From the NCBI GenBank assembly GCA_964617375.1, contig CAZTXQ010000017.1, positions 1-50,410 of the forward strand: 50,410 bases of DNA. Direction: 5' to 3'. Both the position numbers and the translations under genes were made by a program. The stretch is from Firm-13 sp964617375 (GTDB lineage Bacteria; Bacillota; Clostridia; Saccharofermentanales; Saccharofermentanaceae). Numbering within the stretch: position 1 is the first letter of the stretch; each line of letters opens with the position of its first letter. Below, piece after piece: positions 8,016 through 16,274 of the stretch. The notes beneath the pieces are model-generated. The model saw only the letters and a list, made by a program, of their open reading frames with translations. It was not told the DNA's origin and searched no databases.

Positions 8016-8103
8016 CGGAGAAGGAGGGATTCGAACCCTCGTGCCGGTTACCCGACAAACGCATTTCGAGTGCGCCCCGTTATGACCTCTTCGATACTTC
8101 TCC
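8013..8103 (-). tRNA. tRNA-Ser(CGA)
   Basis: The - strand starts GGAGAAG at 8103 and ends with its complement, discriminator G and an encoded CCA (8013-8015). The anticodon stem GCGCA/UGCGU closes the loop CUCGAAA, giving anticodon CGA for UCG serine codons. A long variable arm (TTTGTCGGGTAACCGGCAC region) and T arm GAGGG-TTCGAAT-CCCTC are clear. Total 91 bases with CCA. Promoter at 8155-8184. Confidence 0.95.
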
Positions 8104-8154
8104 AAATCGCTTTGTTCCATGCGCAAATACACGGTCTGCATGGAATGCTTTTCA

Positions 8155-8184
8155 ATTATAGAGGGTGTCTTCGGGATAAGTCAA
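8155..8184 (-). promoter_or_regulatory. promoter of tRNA-Ser
   Basis: On the - strand, TTGACT (8184-8179) and TATAAT (8160-8155) are separated by 18 bases. Transcription would start near 8148, about 45 bases before the tRNA. The leader contains CCATGC and GCATGG arms (8118-8144) that can pair. Confidence 0.75.
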
Positions 8185-8366
8185 GAAAATCCTTCATTTG
8201 TCAGCATATATACCCGGTACAAATTGGACTCTTTAGGCTGTACTCATTTCTTTTCCGGGTGTTGGACAAGCGACCTTTGCGTAGCTTAAGAAAAATGTTG
8301 CTCATTTATCGGAAAAGAGATAAGATTAACCTGAAAATTCGATATTAAGCGGAGTAAGAGGCTAGG

Positions 8367-9023
8367 ATGACCGAAGAATTAAAGGACATTGTATATAGCG
8401 ATCTTTATAGGTTTACAGGTAATCAAAGACGCCATACGCGAGTGTATTTAACTTATATTCAGGAATTGTTGTCAAGCCCGGAATTCCGTTTCCTGGACTC
8501 GTTTCGTCGTACCCAATATTATTATCAGGAAATGCTGAAATATGAGAAGGGTATAAACCATCTTAAAAACAAACTGGCCTTTCGATTCTTCAACATCGGT
8601 CTCGACCGGAAGACGATCAAGTATCAGTTTCAGATACCGTACGAGACCAAGATCGGCAAGGGCCTTTATATCGCTCACTTCGGGCGTATTATTATTCACC
8701 CCAAGTCGGTTATCGGTCATAACGTGAATATCTCAACCGGCGTCGTAATCGGAACCCAGTTCCGCGGAGCCAGGAAGGGTTCGCCGAATATCGGCAATTA
8801 CGTGTGGATCGGCGCAAACGCAATCATCGTCGGAAATATCCGGATCGGCAACAACGTTCTTATTGCCCCCGGAGCCTACGTGAATTTCGATGTTCCCGAC
8901 AACTCGATCGTGATCGGCAATCCCGGACTGATCCGAAGATCGCCGGGTGCTACGCTGGGATACATCAACAATACGATTCTTTTTGATGAATATAATGTAC
9001 GATCCGGAGAAACGGCGAGATGA
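8367..9023 (+). CDS. serine acetyltransferase-like hexapeptide transferase
   Basis: 218 residues. An N-terminal helical region of about 95 residues precedes a left-handed beta helix (IGKGLYIAHFGRIIIHPKS, then IGHNVNIS, IGNYVWIGANAIIV and IGNNVLIAPGAY). The order resembles CysE, but the usual FIDHG reads YIAHFG: the catalytic histidine is kept and the preceding aspartate is changed. Such divergent forms often acetylate sugars in surface polysaccharide pathways instead of serine, so I leave the acceptor open. It starts after GGAGTAAGAGG and its stop overlaps the peptidase ATG by four bases. Confidence 0.8.
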   Translation: MTEELKDIVYSDLYRFTGNQRRHTRVYLTYIQELLSSPEFRFLDSFRRTQYYYQEMLKYEKGINHLKNKLAFRFFNIGLDRKTIKYQFQIPYETKIGKGLYIAHFGRIIIHPKSVIGHNVNISTGVVIGTQFRGARKGSPNIGNYVWIGANAIIVGNIRIGNNVLIAPGAYVNFDVPDNSIVIGNPGLIRRSPGATLGYINNTILFDEYNVRSGETAR

Positions 9024-10143
9024 AGGCCGACGTTAGAGACTATCGCCTTCCGGCATCCTTTTTCGAATCAAACCGCCAAAAGCTTCTGGACAAACTTCCT
9101 GAACGGGCCTTGGCGGTTATTTTTGCGGGCCGCCCCGTAGCGATGTCCGCGGATGATCTCTATCCTTTTTTTGCGAACCGGAATTTCTTTTATCTGGCCG
9201 GCGTCGAGCAGGCGGAGTCTGTTCTTGTGATGCTTAAAACCGGAAAAAACGTGAAAACAATTCTGTTTCTGGAAGTACAGGATACGCTTCGCGAGCGCTG
9301 GACGGGCAAGAGGATGACGAGNNNNNNNNNNNNNNNNNNNNNNNNNNNNNNNNNNNNNNNNNNNNNNNNNNNNNNNNNNNNNNNNNNNNNNNNNNNNNNN
9401 NNNNNNNNNNNNNNNNNNNNNTGGCGATCGAGTTGACGGACATCGCCCTTCGGGAAACGGCGGCTTTAATCCGCCCCGGCGTCTCGGAACTTGAGCTGAC
9501 GACCGCGTTTGATTATGCGCTTGCACGCCGGGGATGCCGGCTTCCCGCTTTTGAATCGATCTTTGCCGCCGCCAAAAACGCGCTGTGCCTGCATCACATG
9601 AACCCGATCGGCTATGCCGGTCCGGAGGAGTTGATACAGGTAGATGTCGGAGGACGGGTTGCTGGCCTTTGTGCCGATATATCACGCGTTTATCCTGCGT
9701 CCGGATATTTTACGGAAAGACAGAAATTGCTCTACGAAGCTGTAAGAGCCTGTCAGGAAAAAGCTTTCCGTGTTATAGGACCCGGTATGCGCCTTACGGC
9801 CATAAATGAAGAAGTAAAAATGACAGCCCGCGCGGAGCTGGAAAGAATCGGCGTCATACCCGGAGAATCGCCCGCCGATTCGGATGTGTGCACCTATTAC
9901 TGGCACAGCGTTTCGCACCATATGGGTATGGACGTTCACGATCTATCCATTCGTGAACTGCCCCTTGAACCGGGAATGGTGATTACTGTCGAACCGGGTC
10001 TTTATGTGGAACGTTGGGGAATCGGTTTTCGCCTGGAAGACGATGTCGTCGTAACCGAGGATGGATGCGAAGTGTTATCCGTCGGAATTCCGCGCGAATG
10101 GAAGGAGATCACAGAGACAATCGGTAAGAGGGGGAGGGACTGA
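9020..10143 (+). CDS. pepP: Xaa-Pro aminopeptidase (M24B family), interrupted by an assembly gap
   Basis: The two parts flank 100 N. The first 100 residues match the N-terminal domain of aminopeptidase P (NRNFFYLAGVEQAESVLVM). The part after the gap is the pita-bread catalytic domain: metal ligands appear in QVDVGGRVAGLCADISRVYP (two Asp), SHHMGMDVHD (His), ITVEPGLYV (Glu) and FRLEDDVVV (Glu). It removes N-terminal residues before proline and is cytoplasmic. The two halves lie in different frames only because the gap length is arbitrary; compared with family members roughly 80 residues seem missing (inference). Overlaps the acetyltransferase by four bases and is followed directly by a hydrolase gene. 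Confidence 0.88.
9322..9421. other. assembly gap of 100 N inside the peptidase gene
   Basis: Exactly 100 undetermined bases between the N-terminal and catalytic domains of the peptidase. The frame changes across it, which is what an arbitrary gap length would produce. Confidence 0.95.
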
Positions 10144-10144
10144 T

Positions 10145-11131
10145 ATGCCCGATACGGGTTACCTTGTTCCGGTCCTTTTGATTGTTCTGTCTGTTCTGGC
10201 TCTGGCGGCGCTCGTAACGCTGGCTGTATTTGTTGTTGCACTAAAAGGTTTTCACAGCATCTTTGACAGACCGTTTCCGAAGCCGGTTTATGACCGTTCC
10301 CCGCAGGAAATCAATCAGGATCTGATTTACGGCAGGGGACAGAACTGGTTCTATACGAACCGGCTCGACTTTCAGAATCTCTTCATCACATCGTATGACG
10401 GATTAAAACTGTCCGCCTATTACCGGCCCGCCGACAAAAAAGACACGCGCCGGCTTGTGATTCTGCTGCACGGATGGAAGGATGTTCCGTCCGTAATGGC
10501 GGCATTCGCGCAGATGTATCTTGCTATGGGAGACTGCCATATTCTGATACCGCACCTTCGGGCACACGGGATGAGCGGGGGGGCATATATCGGATATGGC
10601 CTCGCGGACAGCGAAGACCTTCTGATGTGGACACGGTATATGGAGTCTGTTATTGATATGCCGCTCACCGTCGTTTATCACGGCTGGTCCATGGGGGCCG
10701 CAACCGCGTTGATCGCAGCCGGAAGCCGGCAGCTTCCGGACTCGGTGGCCGGTGTGGTTGCGGATTGTCCGTATGCCTCGCTCGATGCGCAGCTTCGTCT
10801 CATAATCCGCCGCAGATACCGCTTTGCACCGACTTTCCTTATGCGTCTGATCAGTCGAAATGCGAAGGATCGGCTTGGTTACGGTATTGAAGATGTATCG
10901 CCCGCGGTCCGTGCTTCCAGGATATTCATACCCGTACTGCAGATTCACGGCGGTCTCGATACGTTTGTGCCTCCGTCTGCCAGTGAAGAGATTTACGAGA
11001 GAATCCGTTCGCCGAAGCGCCTTCTGGTGATCGAGGATGCCGAGCATGTTATGTCATATGAGATGGCACCGTCCGTATATTCTTCCGAAACCGAAAGATT
11101 TCTTCGCGTTTGCGGTTTTTTCGGGGACTGA
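10145..11131 (+). CDS. membrane-anchored alpha/beta hydrolase
   Basis: 328 residues from the ATG at 10145, one base after the peptidase stop and preceded by GGGGGAGGGA. An upstream in-frame ATG at 10061 lies within the peptidase gene and is unlikely. Residues 5-30 form a membrane anchor, followed by an exposed catalytic domain. Motifs: LVILLHGWKD (oxyanion region), HGWSMGAATAL (nucleophile serine), LQIHGGLDTFVPP (acid) and EDAEHVMSYE (histidine). This resembles BAAT-like/serine aminopeptidase S33 proteins of Bacillota with an N-terminal anchor. Substrate unknown. Last gene of the 8367-11131 operon. Confidence 0.85.
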   Translation: MPDTGYLVPVLLIVLSVLALAALVTLAVFVVALKGFHSIFDRPFPKPVYDRSPQEINQDLIYGRGQNWFYTNRLDFQNLFITSYDGLKLSAYYRPADKKDTRRLVILLHGWKDVPSVMAAFAQMYLAMGDCHILIPHLRAHGMSGGAYIGYGLADSEDLLMWTRYMESVIDMPLTVVYHGWSMGAATALIAAGSRQLPDSVAGVVADCPYASLDAQLRLIIRRRYRFAPTFLMRLISRNAKDRLGYGIEDVSPAVRASRIFIPVLQIHGGLDTFVPPSASEEIYERIRSPKRLLVIEDAEHVMSYEMAPSVYSSETERFLRVCGFFGD

Positions 11132-11145
11132 ACGCGAAAATCATC

Positions 11146-11174
11146 TTGCTTTTCGAAAATACCTGAAGTATCAT
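11146..11174 (+). promoter_or_regulatory. promoter of the riboswitch-thiT unit
   Basis: TTGCTT (11146-11151) and TATCAT (11169-11174) are 17 bases apart. Transcription would begin near 11181, just where the TPP aptamer begins. Confidence 0.7.
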
Positions 11175-11181
11175 GCAGATG

Positions 11182-11332
11182 TTCATTATTGGGGAGCTGA
11201 TCTATAGAATCGGCTGAGAGGATACCGTTTGGGAGTATCGACCCGTTGACCTGAACCGGATAATGCCGGCGGAGGGATTATAGCTGAAGCGTGCGCTTCT
11301 CCTTGTTCATCTGTCGGACATAAAAGGAGGAG
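11182..11332 (+). promoter_or_regulatory. TPP riboswitch with a translational expression platform
   Basis: The aptamer core is unmistakable: GGCTGAGAGGATACC, then GACCCGTTGACCTGAACCGG and ATAATGCCGGCGGAGGGA, ending near 11289. Downstream, CTTCTCCTT (11296-11304) can pair with AAGGAGGAG (11324-11332), the thiT ribosome site, with one G-U wobble. GAAGCG just before can instead pair with CGCTTC and free that site. The aptamer closing stem may use TTCA (11182-11185) with TGAA, competing for the same bases. So TPP should shut off translation. The switch mechanism is inference; the aptamer is certain. Confidence 0.93.
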
Positions 11333-11339
11333 TTTTTTT

Positions 11340-12155
11340 ATGTCTGAAAACCAAATTTCATCAAACCGCGAAAAAATCATGGCCGTGGCGGCCGGAGGCA
11401 TCTGCCTTGCCCTGGCGGAGGTACTCTCTGTCATAAAAATGTTCGAGATGCCGCAGGGCGGCTCGGTCACGCTCGCATCGATGCTGCCAATCATTCTTTT
11501 TGCCCTCTGCTTCGGGCCGGCGTGGGGACTCGGTGCGGCCTTCATCTACAGCGGAATGCAGCTCTTAATCGGTGCTTATTTTCTGACACCGGTTCAGGTG
11601 CTTCTGGATTATACCTTTGCCTTCACGGCTTTGGGCGTCGCGGGATTCTTTGCGGCACGCAGGGAAGACCGGATTAAGGAATCGAATATTCTGAGAAGAT
11701 TAGGGTTGATTCCGGTATGGAAAATCGCCCTGGCAACCGTCGTTTCGATGTTCGGACGGCTTGTGTTCTCGTACGTATCCGGTATCGTATTCTACGGATC
11801 CTATGCGCCGGAAGGACAGCCCGTATGGCTGTATTCGCTGCTTTACAACGGAACTTTTCTGCTGCCCGAGGCGGCGATCACGTTTCTGGCACTGGTGATT
11901 CTTATGCCGTCGCTGCGGCTTCATCCGGAAAAAGTCGAAGAGGAGAAGATGTCCGCGTCCGATTGGGCTGTTGCGATTCTGGTCTCGCTGATTCCCGTCT
12001 TCGGCCAGATCGCGCTGATTGTCTGGGCTCTCGACAATAAATCGAAGCGCGCGAAAAAGCTTTATTCCGTCGTTTTCCTGACGCTGATTTTTGCCGGATT
12101 TGTCGTATGGCTGGCCGCATCGATCGCTAAGGGTGATTTTGTCAAATTCTGGTAA
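11340..12155 (+). CDS. thiT: thiamine transporter ThiT (ECF S-component) with a C-terminal membrane extension
   Basis: 271 residues. Residues 1-200 match ThiT: six membrane helices with the conserved segment PQGGSVTLASMLPI, which carries thiamine-binding side chains, and LLDYTFAFTALG. ThiT gives substrate specificity to an energy-coupling factor transporter, whose shared EcfA/A'/T subunits are encoded elsewhere. Usual ThiT length is about 190 residues. Here about 70 more residues follow: a charged linker (HPEKVEEEKMSASD), then two predicted helices (VSLIPVFGQIALIVWAL and VVFLTLIFAGFVVWLAAS). The TPP riboswitch directly upstream confirms the thiamine role. The extension is unexplained. Confidence 0.92.
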   Translation: MSENQISSNREKIMAVAAGGICLALAEVLSVIKMFEMPQGGSVTLASMLPIILFALCFGPAWGLGAAFIYSGMQLLIGAYFLTPVQVLLDYTFAFTALGVAGFFAARREDRIKESNILRRLGLIPVWKIALATVVSMFGRLVFSYVSGIVFYGSYAPEGQPVWLYSLLYNGTFLLPEAAITFLALVILMPSLRLHPEKVEEEKMSASDWAVAILVSLIPVFGQIALIVWALDNKSKRAKKLYSVVFLTLIFAGFVVWLAASIAKGDFVKFW

Positions 12156-12183
12156 GAACTCGAAAAGAAATGCCTTTCGAAAG

Positions 12184-12220
12184 GCCCGGACTGTCTATCA
12201 AGGACAAACCGGGTCTTTTT
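12184..12220 (+). terminator. intrinsic terminator of thiT
   Basis: CCCGG (followed by TGTC) pairs with GACA and CCGGG around a short loop, then TCTTTTT. It lies about 30 bases after the thiT stop. Confidence 0.7.
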
Positions 12221-12269
12221 GCCCGTTTTTCGGATCGAAAACAGCGTAAAAAGCTTTCGTTCGGGTAGC

Positions 12270-12298
12270 TTGCAGTAATAGTTTTGTGCTATCATACT
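12270..12298 (+). promoter_or_regulatory. probable promoter of guaB
   Basis: TTGCAG (12270-12275) and CATACT (12293-12298) are spaced by 17 bases, about 45 bases before the guaB start. Moderate match to consensus. Confidence 0.5.
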
Positions 12299-12344
12299 AG
12301 GCAAACATTTGATGAAGCAATTGGTGAAACGGAGGATTTCACGT

Positions 12345-13850
12345 ATGGCAATGATTTTTGCGGATGAGTCCCGCACATTCAGCGAGTACCTTTTGGTACC
12401 GAATCTGACTACATCGGAGAATACACCGGAAAAAGTTGATCTGTCCACAGCGATCGTCCGCTATCGCAAGGGAAAAGAAGAACCGAAGCTTAAAATCAAT
12501 ATTCCGCTCGTATCGGCGATTATGCAGTCGGTCTCCGATTCCGGCATGGCAGTTGCCCTCGCAAGATACGGAGGCATATCTTTTATTTTCCAGTCACAGC
12601 CGATCGAAGAACAGTGCGAGATGGTCAGAAAGGTCAAGAAATACAAAGCCGGTATCGTTACATCCGATTCGAATCTTATGCCGGAAGCGACACTCGCCGA
12701 TGTGCTGGCCTTAAAGGAGCGGATGGGTCATTCGACGGCTGCCGTTACGGATGACGGCACACCGAACGGCAAGCTTCTGGGTCTCGTTACATCGAGGGAT
12801 TACCGTGTCAGCCGTATGGATCCGTCGACAAAGGTCACGGAGTTCATGACGCCTTTTGAGCACCTGATCATCGCGCCGGAAGGCACGACTCTCAAGGAGG
12901 CCAACGATCTGATCTGGGAGCACAAGGTGAACCAGCTTCCGATCGTAGACGAAGACAATCATCTGGTCGGACTTGTTTTCCGCAAGGACTACGACTCACA
13001 CAAAGAGAATCCTTACGAACTTCTCGACAGCAACAAGCGCCTGATGGTCGGCGCGGGAATCAACACACGGGATTACGCGGAGCGCGTCCCCGCTCTTGTT
13101 CAGGCCGGAGCCGATGTTCTGTGCCTTGATTCTTCCGACGGTTTTTCGGAATGGCAGAAGAAGGCCATTTCCTGGATCAAGGAGAACTGTCCGGACGTTC
13201 CGGTCGGCGCGGGCAATGTGGTGGATGCGGAAGGTTTTGAATACCTGGCGGACGCAGGAGCCGATTTTGTCAAGGTAGGTATCGGCGGCGGTTCGATCTG
13301 CATTACCCGCGAACAGAAGGGTATCGGCTGCGGACAGGCATCTGCAATACTGGCTGTATCCAGAGCGCGTGATGAATACTATAATAGGACCGGAATCTAT
13401 ATACCGATCTGTTCCGACGGCGGTATCGTACACGACTATCATATGACACTCGCACTGGCGATGGGAGCCGACTTCATAATGCTCGGCCGCTACTTTGCGC
13501 GTTTTGATGAGAGTCCGACCCGTAAGATGCTGGTCGGCGGTAATTACGTTAAGGAATACTGGGGGGAAGGCTCCAATCGAGCCAGGAACTGGCAGAGATA
13601 CGACGACGGCGGAACCGGCGGCAAGATGGCTTTTGAAGAAGGCGTCGATTCCTATGTCCCGTACGCGGGCAAGCTGAAGGATAACTTAGACGGAGCTATG
13701 GCTAAGATCAAGGCGACCATGTGCTCGTGCGGTTCTTCTTCGATTCCCGAACTGCAGGAGAAGGCACGTCTGGTCGTTGTATCGTCGACCTCCATTATCG
13801 AGGGCGGCGCGCACGACGTTATACAGAAGGAAAATGACAGACCCCGCTGA
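12345..13850 (+). CDS. guaB: IMP dehydrogenase
   Basis: 501 residues. Converts IMP to XMP with NAD+, the first committed step of GMP synthesis. I take the ATG at 12345, preceded by GGAGG, so the product begins MAMIFADESRTFSEYLLVPN; a longer reading from 12309 has no support. A TIM barrel is interrupted by a pair of CBS domains (about residues 100-225, including VNQLPIVDEDNHLVGLV). The catalytic loop reads GGGSICITREQKGIGCGQ with the nucleophile cysteine, and the mobile flap has NRARNWQRYD with the Arg-Tyr pair. This is the longer clostridial variant, whose loop lacks the common C-T-T-R sequence, but all catalytic parts are present. Confidence 0.93.
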   Translation: MAMIFADESRTFSEYLLVPNLTTSENTPEKVDLSTAIVRYRKGKEEPKLKINIPLVSAIMQSVSDSGMAVALARYGGISFIFQSQPIEEQCEMVRKVKKYKAGIVTSDSNLMPEATLADVLALKERMGHSTAAVTDDGTPNGKLLGLVTSRDYRVSRMDPSTKVTEFMTPFEHLIIAPEGTTLKEANDLIWEHKVNQLPIVDEDNHLVGLVFRKDYDSHKENPYELLDSNKRLMVGAGINTRDYAERVPALVQAGADVLCLDSSDGFSEWQKKAISWIKENCPDVPVGAGNVVDAEGFEYLADAGADFVKVGIGGGSICITREQKGIGCGQASAILAVSRARDEYYNRTGIYIPICSDGGIVHDYHMTLALAMGADFIMLGRYFARFDESPTRKMLVGGNYVKEYWGEGSNRARNWQRYDDGGTGGKMAFEEGVDSYVPYAGKLKDNLDGAMAKIKATMCSCGSSSIPELQEKARLVVVSSTSIIEGGAHDVIQKENDRPR

Positions 13851-13925
13851 TGGTGAGACACATATTCTGGGGAGAGAACAATACGTATTAGGACCGGACC
13901 GTAAAGGTAGAAAAGGAGCAAGCAC

Positions 13926-14411
13926 ATGGCAGAACTTGAGAAGAATGCATTTACCGTTGAAGGATTGAAGCGGTTACAGGATGAACTGGCTGACAGAAAG
14001 ACCGTTAAGTCCGCTGAAATTTCGGAGAGACTGAAAGAAGCAAGAGCACAGGGGGACCTTTCCGAGAATTCCGAATACGATGATGCCAAAGAAGCACAGG
14101 CCAAGAATGAAGCGCGTATCGTCGAACTCGAAGATATGCTGAAGAATGCCCGTGTAATCGATGAGGACGAGATCAGCAAGACCAAGGTATCCCTTGGGTC
14201 CCTGGTTACCCTCCGCGATGAAGAGACGAGAGAAGAAGCGGATTACAGCCTTGTCAACGCAAGCGAAGGCGACATCTTTATGAACCGCATCTCAACCGAG
14301 TCTCCGGTCGGACAGTCCATTCTCGGTAAAAAGAAGGGTCAGATTGTTGAAGTCTCAACGCCTGTGGGAACCCTGAAATACAAAATTGTGAAAATTGGCA
14401 AACCTGGCTGA
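13926..14411 (+). CDS. greA: transcription elongation factor GreA
   Basis: 161 residues, standard GreA length. The N-terminal coiled coil (residues 1-80) carries the acidic tip SENSEYDDAKEAQ, whose aspartate and glutamate residues activate transcript cleavage by RNA polymerase. The C-terminal FKBP-like domain starts near SLGSLVTLRDEET and ends GTLKYKIVKIGKPG. GreA rescues backtracked polymerase. AAAAGGAGC precedes the ATG. It lies 75 bases after guaB and 54 before lysS, a common clostridial greA-lysS pairing. Confidence 0.95.
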   Translation: MAELEKNAFTVEGLKRLQDELADRKTVKSAEISERLKEARAQGDLSENSEYDDAKEAQAKNEARIVELEDMLKNARVIDEDEISKTKVSLGSLVTLRDEETREEADYSLVNASEGDIFMNRISTESPVGQSILGKKKGQIVEVSTPVGTLKYKIVKIGKPG

Positions 14412-14465
14412 AACAATTTTGTATGAGATCCCTTTTAGGGCGCAGAAAGGACTTTAATTTTACAT

Positions 14466-15977
14466 ATGCAGGATATAATTGACTCAAATATTGATGAAAA
14501 TCAGATCGAGTCTGCGGAAGACATGCAGGAGCAAATGCGTATACGGCTCGGCAAGCTCAAGGAGTTATCCGAAGCTGGCCGGGATCCGTTTGAACAGGTG
14601 CGTTTTGACGTGACCTGTCACAGCACGGATATTACGGAACATTTCGAGGAAATGGAAGGCAAGACAGTACGTATTGCCGGCCGTCTTCTCTCGAAAAGAG
14701 GGATGGGCAAGGCCAGCTTCTGCGACTTGTACGACAAGACCGGAAGAATCCAGCTTTTCACCAAATTTGACGTTCTTGGAGCGGATGAATATGCGCTCTG
14801 GCAGAAGCTGGACATCGGTGACATCGTCGGTATCCAGGGTGAAGTATTCCGTACCCATAAGGGCGAGATTTCTGTAAGAACCGAAGAGTATACTCTCCTT
14901 GCGAAAGCCCTCCGGCCTTTGCCGAACAAGTTCCATGGGCTTAAGGATCAGGATCTTCGTTATCGCCAGAGATATGTGGATCTGATCATCAATCCGGAAG
15001 TGCGCGATACGTTTACCAAGAGATCCGCGATTATCCGCGAAATCAGAAGGTATATGGATTCTCTGGACTTCATCGAGGTGGAGACACCGATTCTGAATAC
15101 GATTGCCGGCGGTGCGACAGCCCGTCCGTTTATCACGCATCACAACACCCTCGACATGGATATGTACTTGAGAATTGCTCCCGAGCTTTATCTGAAGAGA
15201 CTGATCGTCGGTGGCTTTGAGCGGGTCTATGAGATGGGGCGTCTGTTCCGTAACGAAGGAATGGACATTAAGCACAATCCCGAATTTACGACAATCGAGA
15301 TGTACCAGGCCTTCACCGACTTAAGAGGAATGATGGAGCTTGCGGAGAATCTGTTGAGCGAGGTATCTGTTAAGGTGCTCGGAACAACAGAGCTCAATTA
15401 TCAGGGCACTCCGATCAGCCTGAAGCCGCCGTTTGCCCGCATGACGATGATCGAAGCGGTTAAGATGTATTCCGGTGTGGATTTCTCCCTGATCAAGACG
15501 ACCGAAGAGGCTTTTGCCGCGGCAAAAGAAAAGGGCCTTGAGCCTGCCGCTTCGTTCCGCCGGGGCGAGATATTGAACCTGTTCTTCGAAGTCTACTGCG
15601 AGGACAAGCTCACACAGCCTACCTTTATCTGTGAATATCCGATCGAGATTTCGCCGCTTACGAAGAAGAAGCCGGGCGACCCGTCTATGACGGAGCGTTT
15701 TGAGCTGTTTATCGGCGGCCGCGAATACGCAAACGCGTATTCCGAATTGAATGATCCGATCGACCAGCGCGAGCGTTTTGCAGACCAGATCAACAAGCGG
15801 GCCGCCGGAGACGACGAAGCCAATCTGCTTGACGAGGATTTCTGTATGTCGCTGGAGTACGGCATGCCTCCTACGGGCGGCATGGGTATCGGTATCGACC
15901 GTTTCATCATGCTGCTGACCGACCGCGCATCCATCCGCGACATACTGCTTTTCCCGACGATGAAGCCTTTGAATTGA
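14466..15977 (+). CDS. lysS: lysyl-tRNA synthetase, class II
   Basis: 503 residues, typical length. An OB-fold anticodon-binding domain (about residues 70-170, VRIAGRLLSKRGMGKASFCD) is followed by the class II catalytic core: motif 2 RVYEMGRLFRNEGMDIKHNP with FTTIE, and motif 3 GMGIGIDRFIMLLTD. The enzyme charges tRNA-Lys in the cytoplasm. The start is preceded by AAAGGAC at a rather long distance; a short N-terminal extension rich in Asp/Glu is normal. Ends the guaB-greA-lysS group before a strong terminator. Confidence 0.95.
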   Translation: MQDIIDSNIDENQIESAEDMQEQMRIRLGKLKELSEAGRDPFEQVRFDVTCHSTDITEHFEEMEGKTVRIAGRLLSKRGMGKASFCDLYDKTGRIQLFTKFDVLGADEYALWQKLDIGDIVGIQGEVFRTHKGEISVRTEEYTLLAKALRPLPNKFHGLKDQDLRYRQRYVDLIINPEVRDTFTKRSAIIREIRRYMDSLDFIEVETPILNTIAGGATARPFITHHNTLDMDMYLRIAPELYLKRLIVGGFERVYEMGRLFRNEGMDIKHNPEFTTIEMYQAFTDLRGMMELAENLLSEVSVKVLGTTELNYQGTPISLKPPFARMTMIEAVKMYSGVDFSLIKTTEEAFAAAKEKGLEPAASFRRGEILNLFFEVYCEDKLTQPTFICEYPIEISPLTKKKPGDPSMTERFELFIGGREYANAYSELNDPIDQRERFADQINKRAAGDDEANLLDEDFCMSLEYGMPPTGGMGIGIDRFIMLLTDRASIRDILLFPTMKPLN

Positions 15978-16049
15978 GAGAAGGCGTAAATAGGCGATTG
16001 CAGACTATCAAGGTTAAGAATTACGACCATTATGAGAACACGTTCAGTA

Positions 16050-16080
16050 GGGAGCAAAGAGAAATCTTTGCTCCCTTTTT
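16050..16080 (+). terminator. intrinsic terminator of lysS
   Basis: GGGAGCAAAGA (16050-16060) pairs perfectly with 16065-16075 around GAAA, followed by five T. A textbook terminator. Confidence 0.93.
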
Positions 16081-16206
16081 AAATGGATCAATTTAGTAGC
16101 AGATTACGAAAGGTTTTATGGTTAGGAATATACAGATAATAATTAGGGCAGTAAACTACTACACACTGAAATGAGTACTACCTTACATGAAAGTGCGCAT
16201 TATTTC

Positions 16207-16236
16207 TTGACATTATCACATGAGATAACGTATCCT
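16207..16236 (+). promoter_or_regulatory. promoter with an internal operator-like palindrome, upstream of a lipoprotein gene
   Basis: TTGACA (16207-16212) and TATCCT (16231-16236) are separated by 18 bases. The spacer contains TTATCACATGAGATAA (16213-16228), a 16-base inverted repeat with one mismatched pair, a good position for a repressor. The regulator is not identifiable. Confidence 0.6.
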
Positions 16237-16274
16237 TGATTTTGATTTTTGAAATAGGAGGAAGATAGAATAGT

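Noticed and set aside
7894..8085. Open frame across the repeat tail and tRNA-Ser (reads GGEGGIRTLVPV)
   Set aside because: It is the translation of the antisense of tRNA-Ser, a well-known false ORF type. No ribosome site.
1619..8103. Genomic island or prophage at the left end
   Set aside because: The accessory enzymes and tRNA remnant hint at turnover, but there is no integrase, transposase, phage gene or second attachment site to define an element.
7816..8141. Leftward open frames across tRNA-Ser and the repeats
   Set aside because: They translate tRNA and repeat sequence (GSNPS and RVRIPPSPP strings) and have no ribosome sites.
12345..13850. IMP dehydrogenase loop GSICITREQKGIGCGQ as a sign of GMP reductase or a broken enzyme
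   Set aside because: CBS domains, the Arg-Tyr flap and the catalytic Cys are present; this loop form is common in clostridial IMP dehydrogenases.
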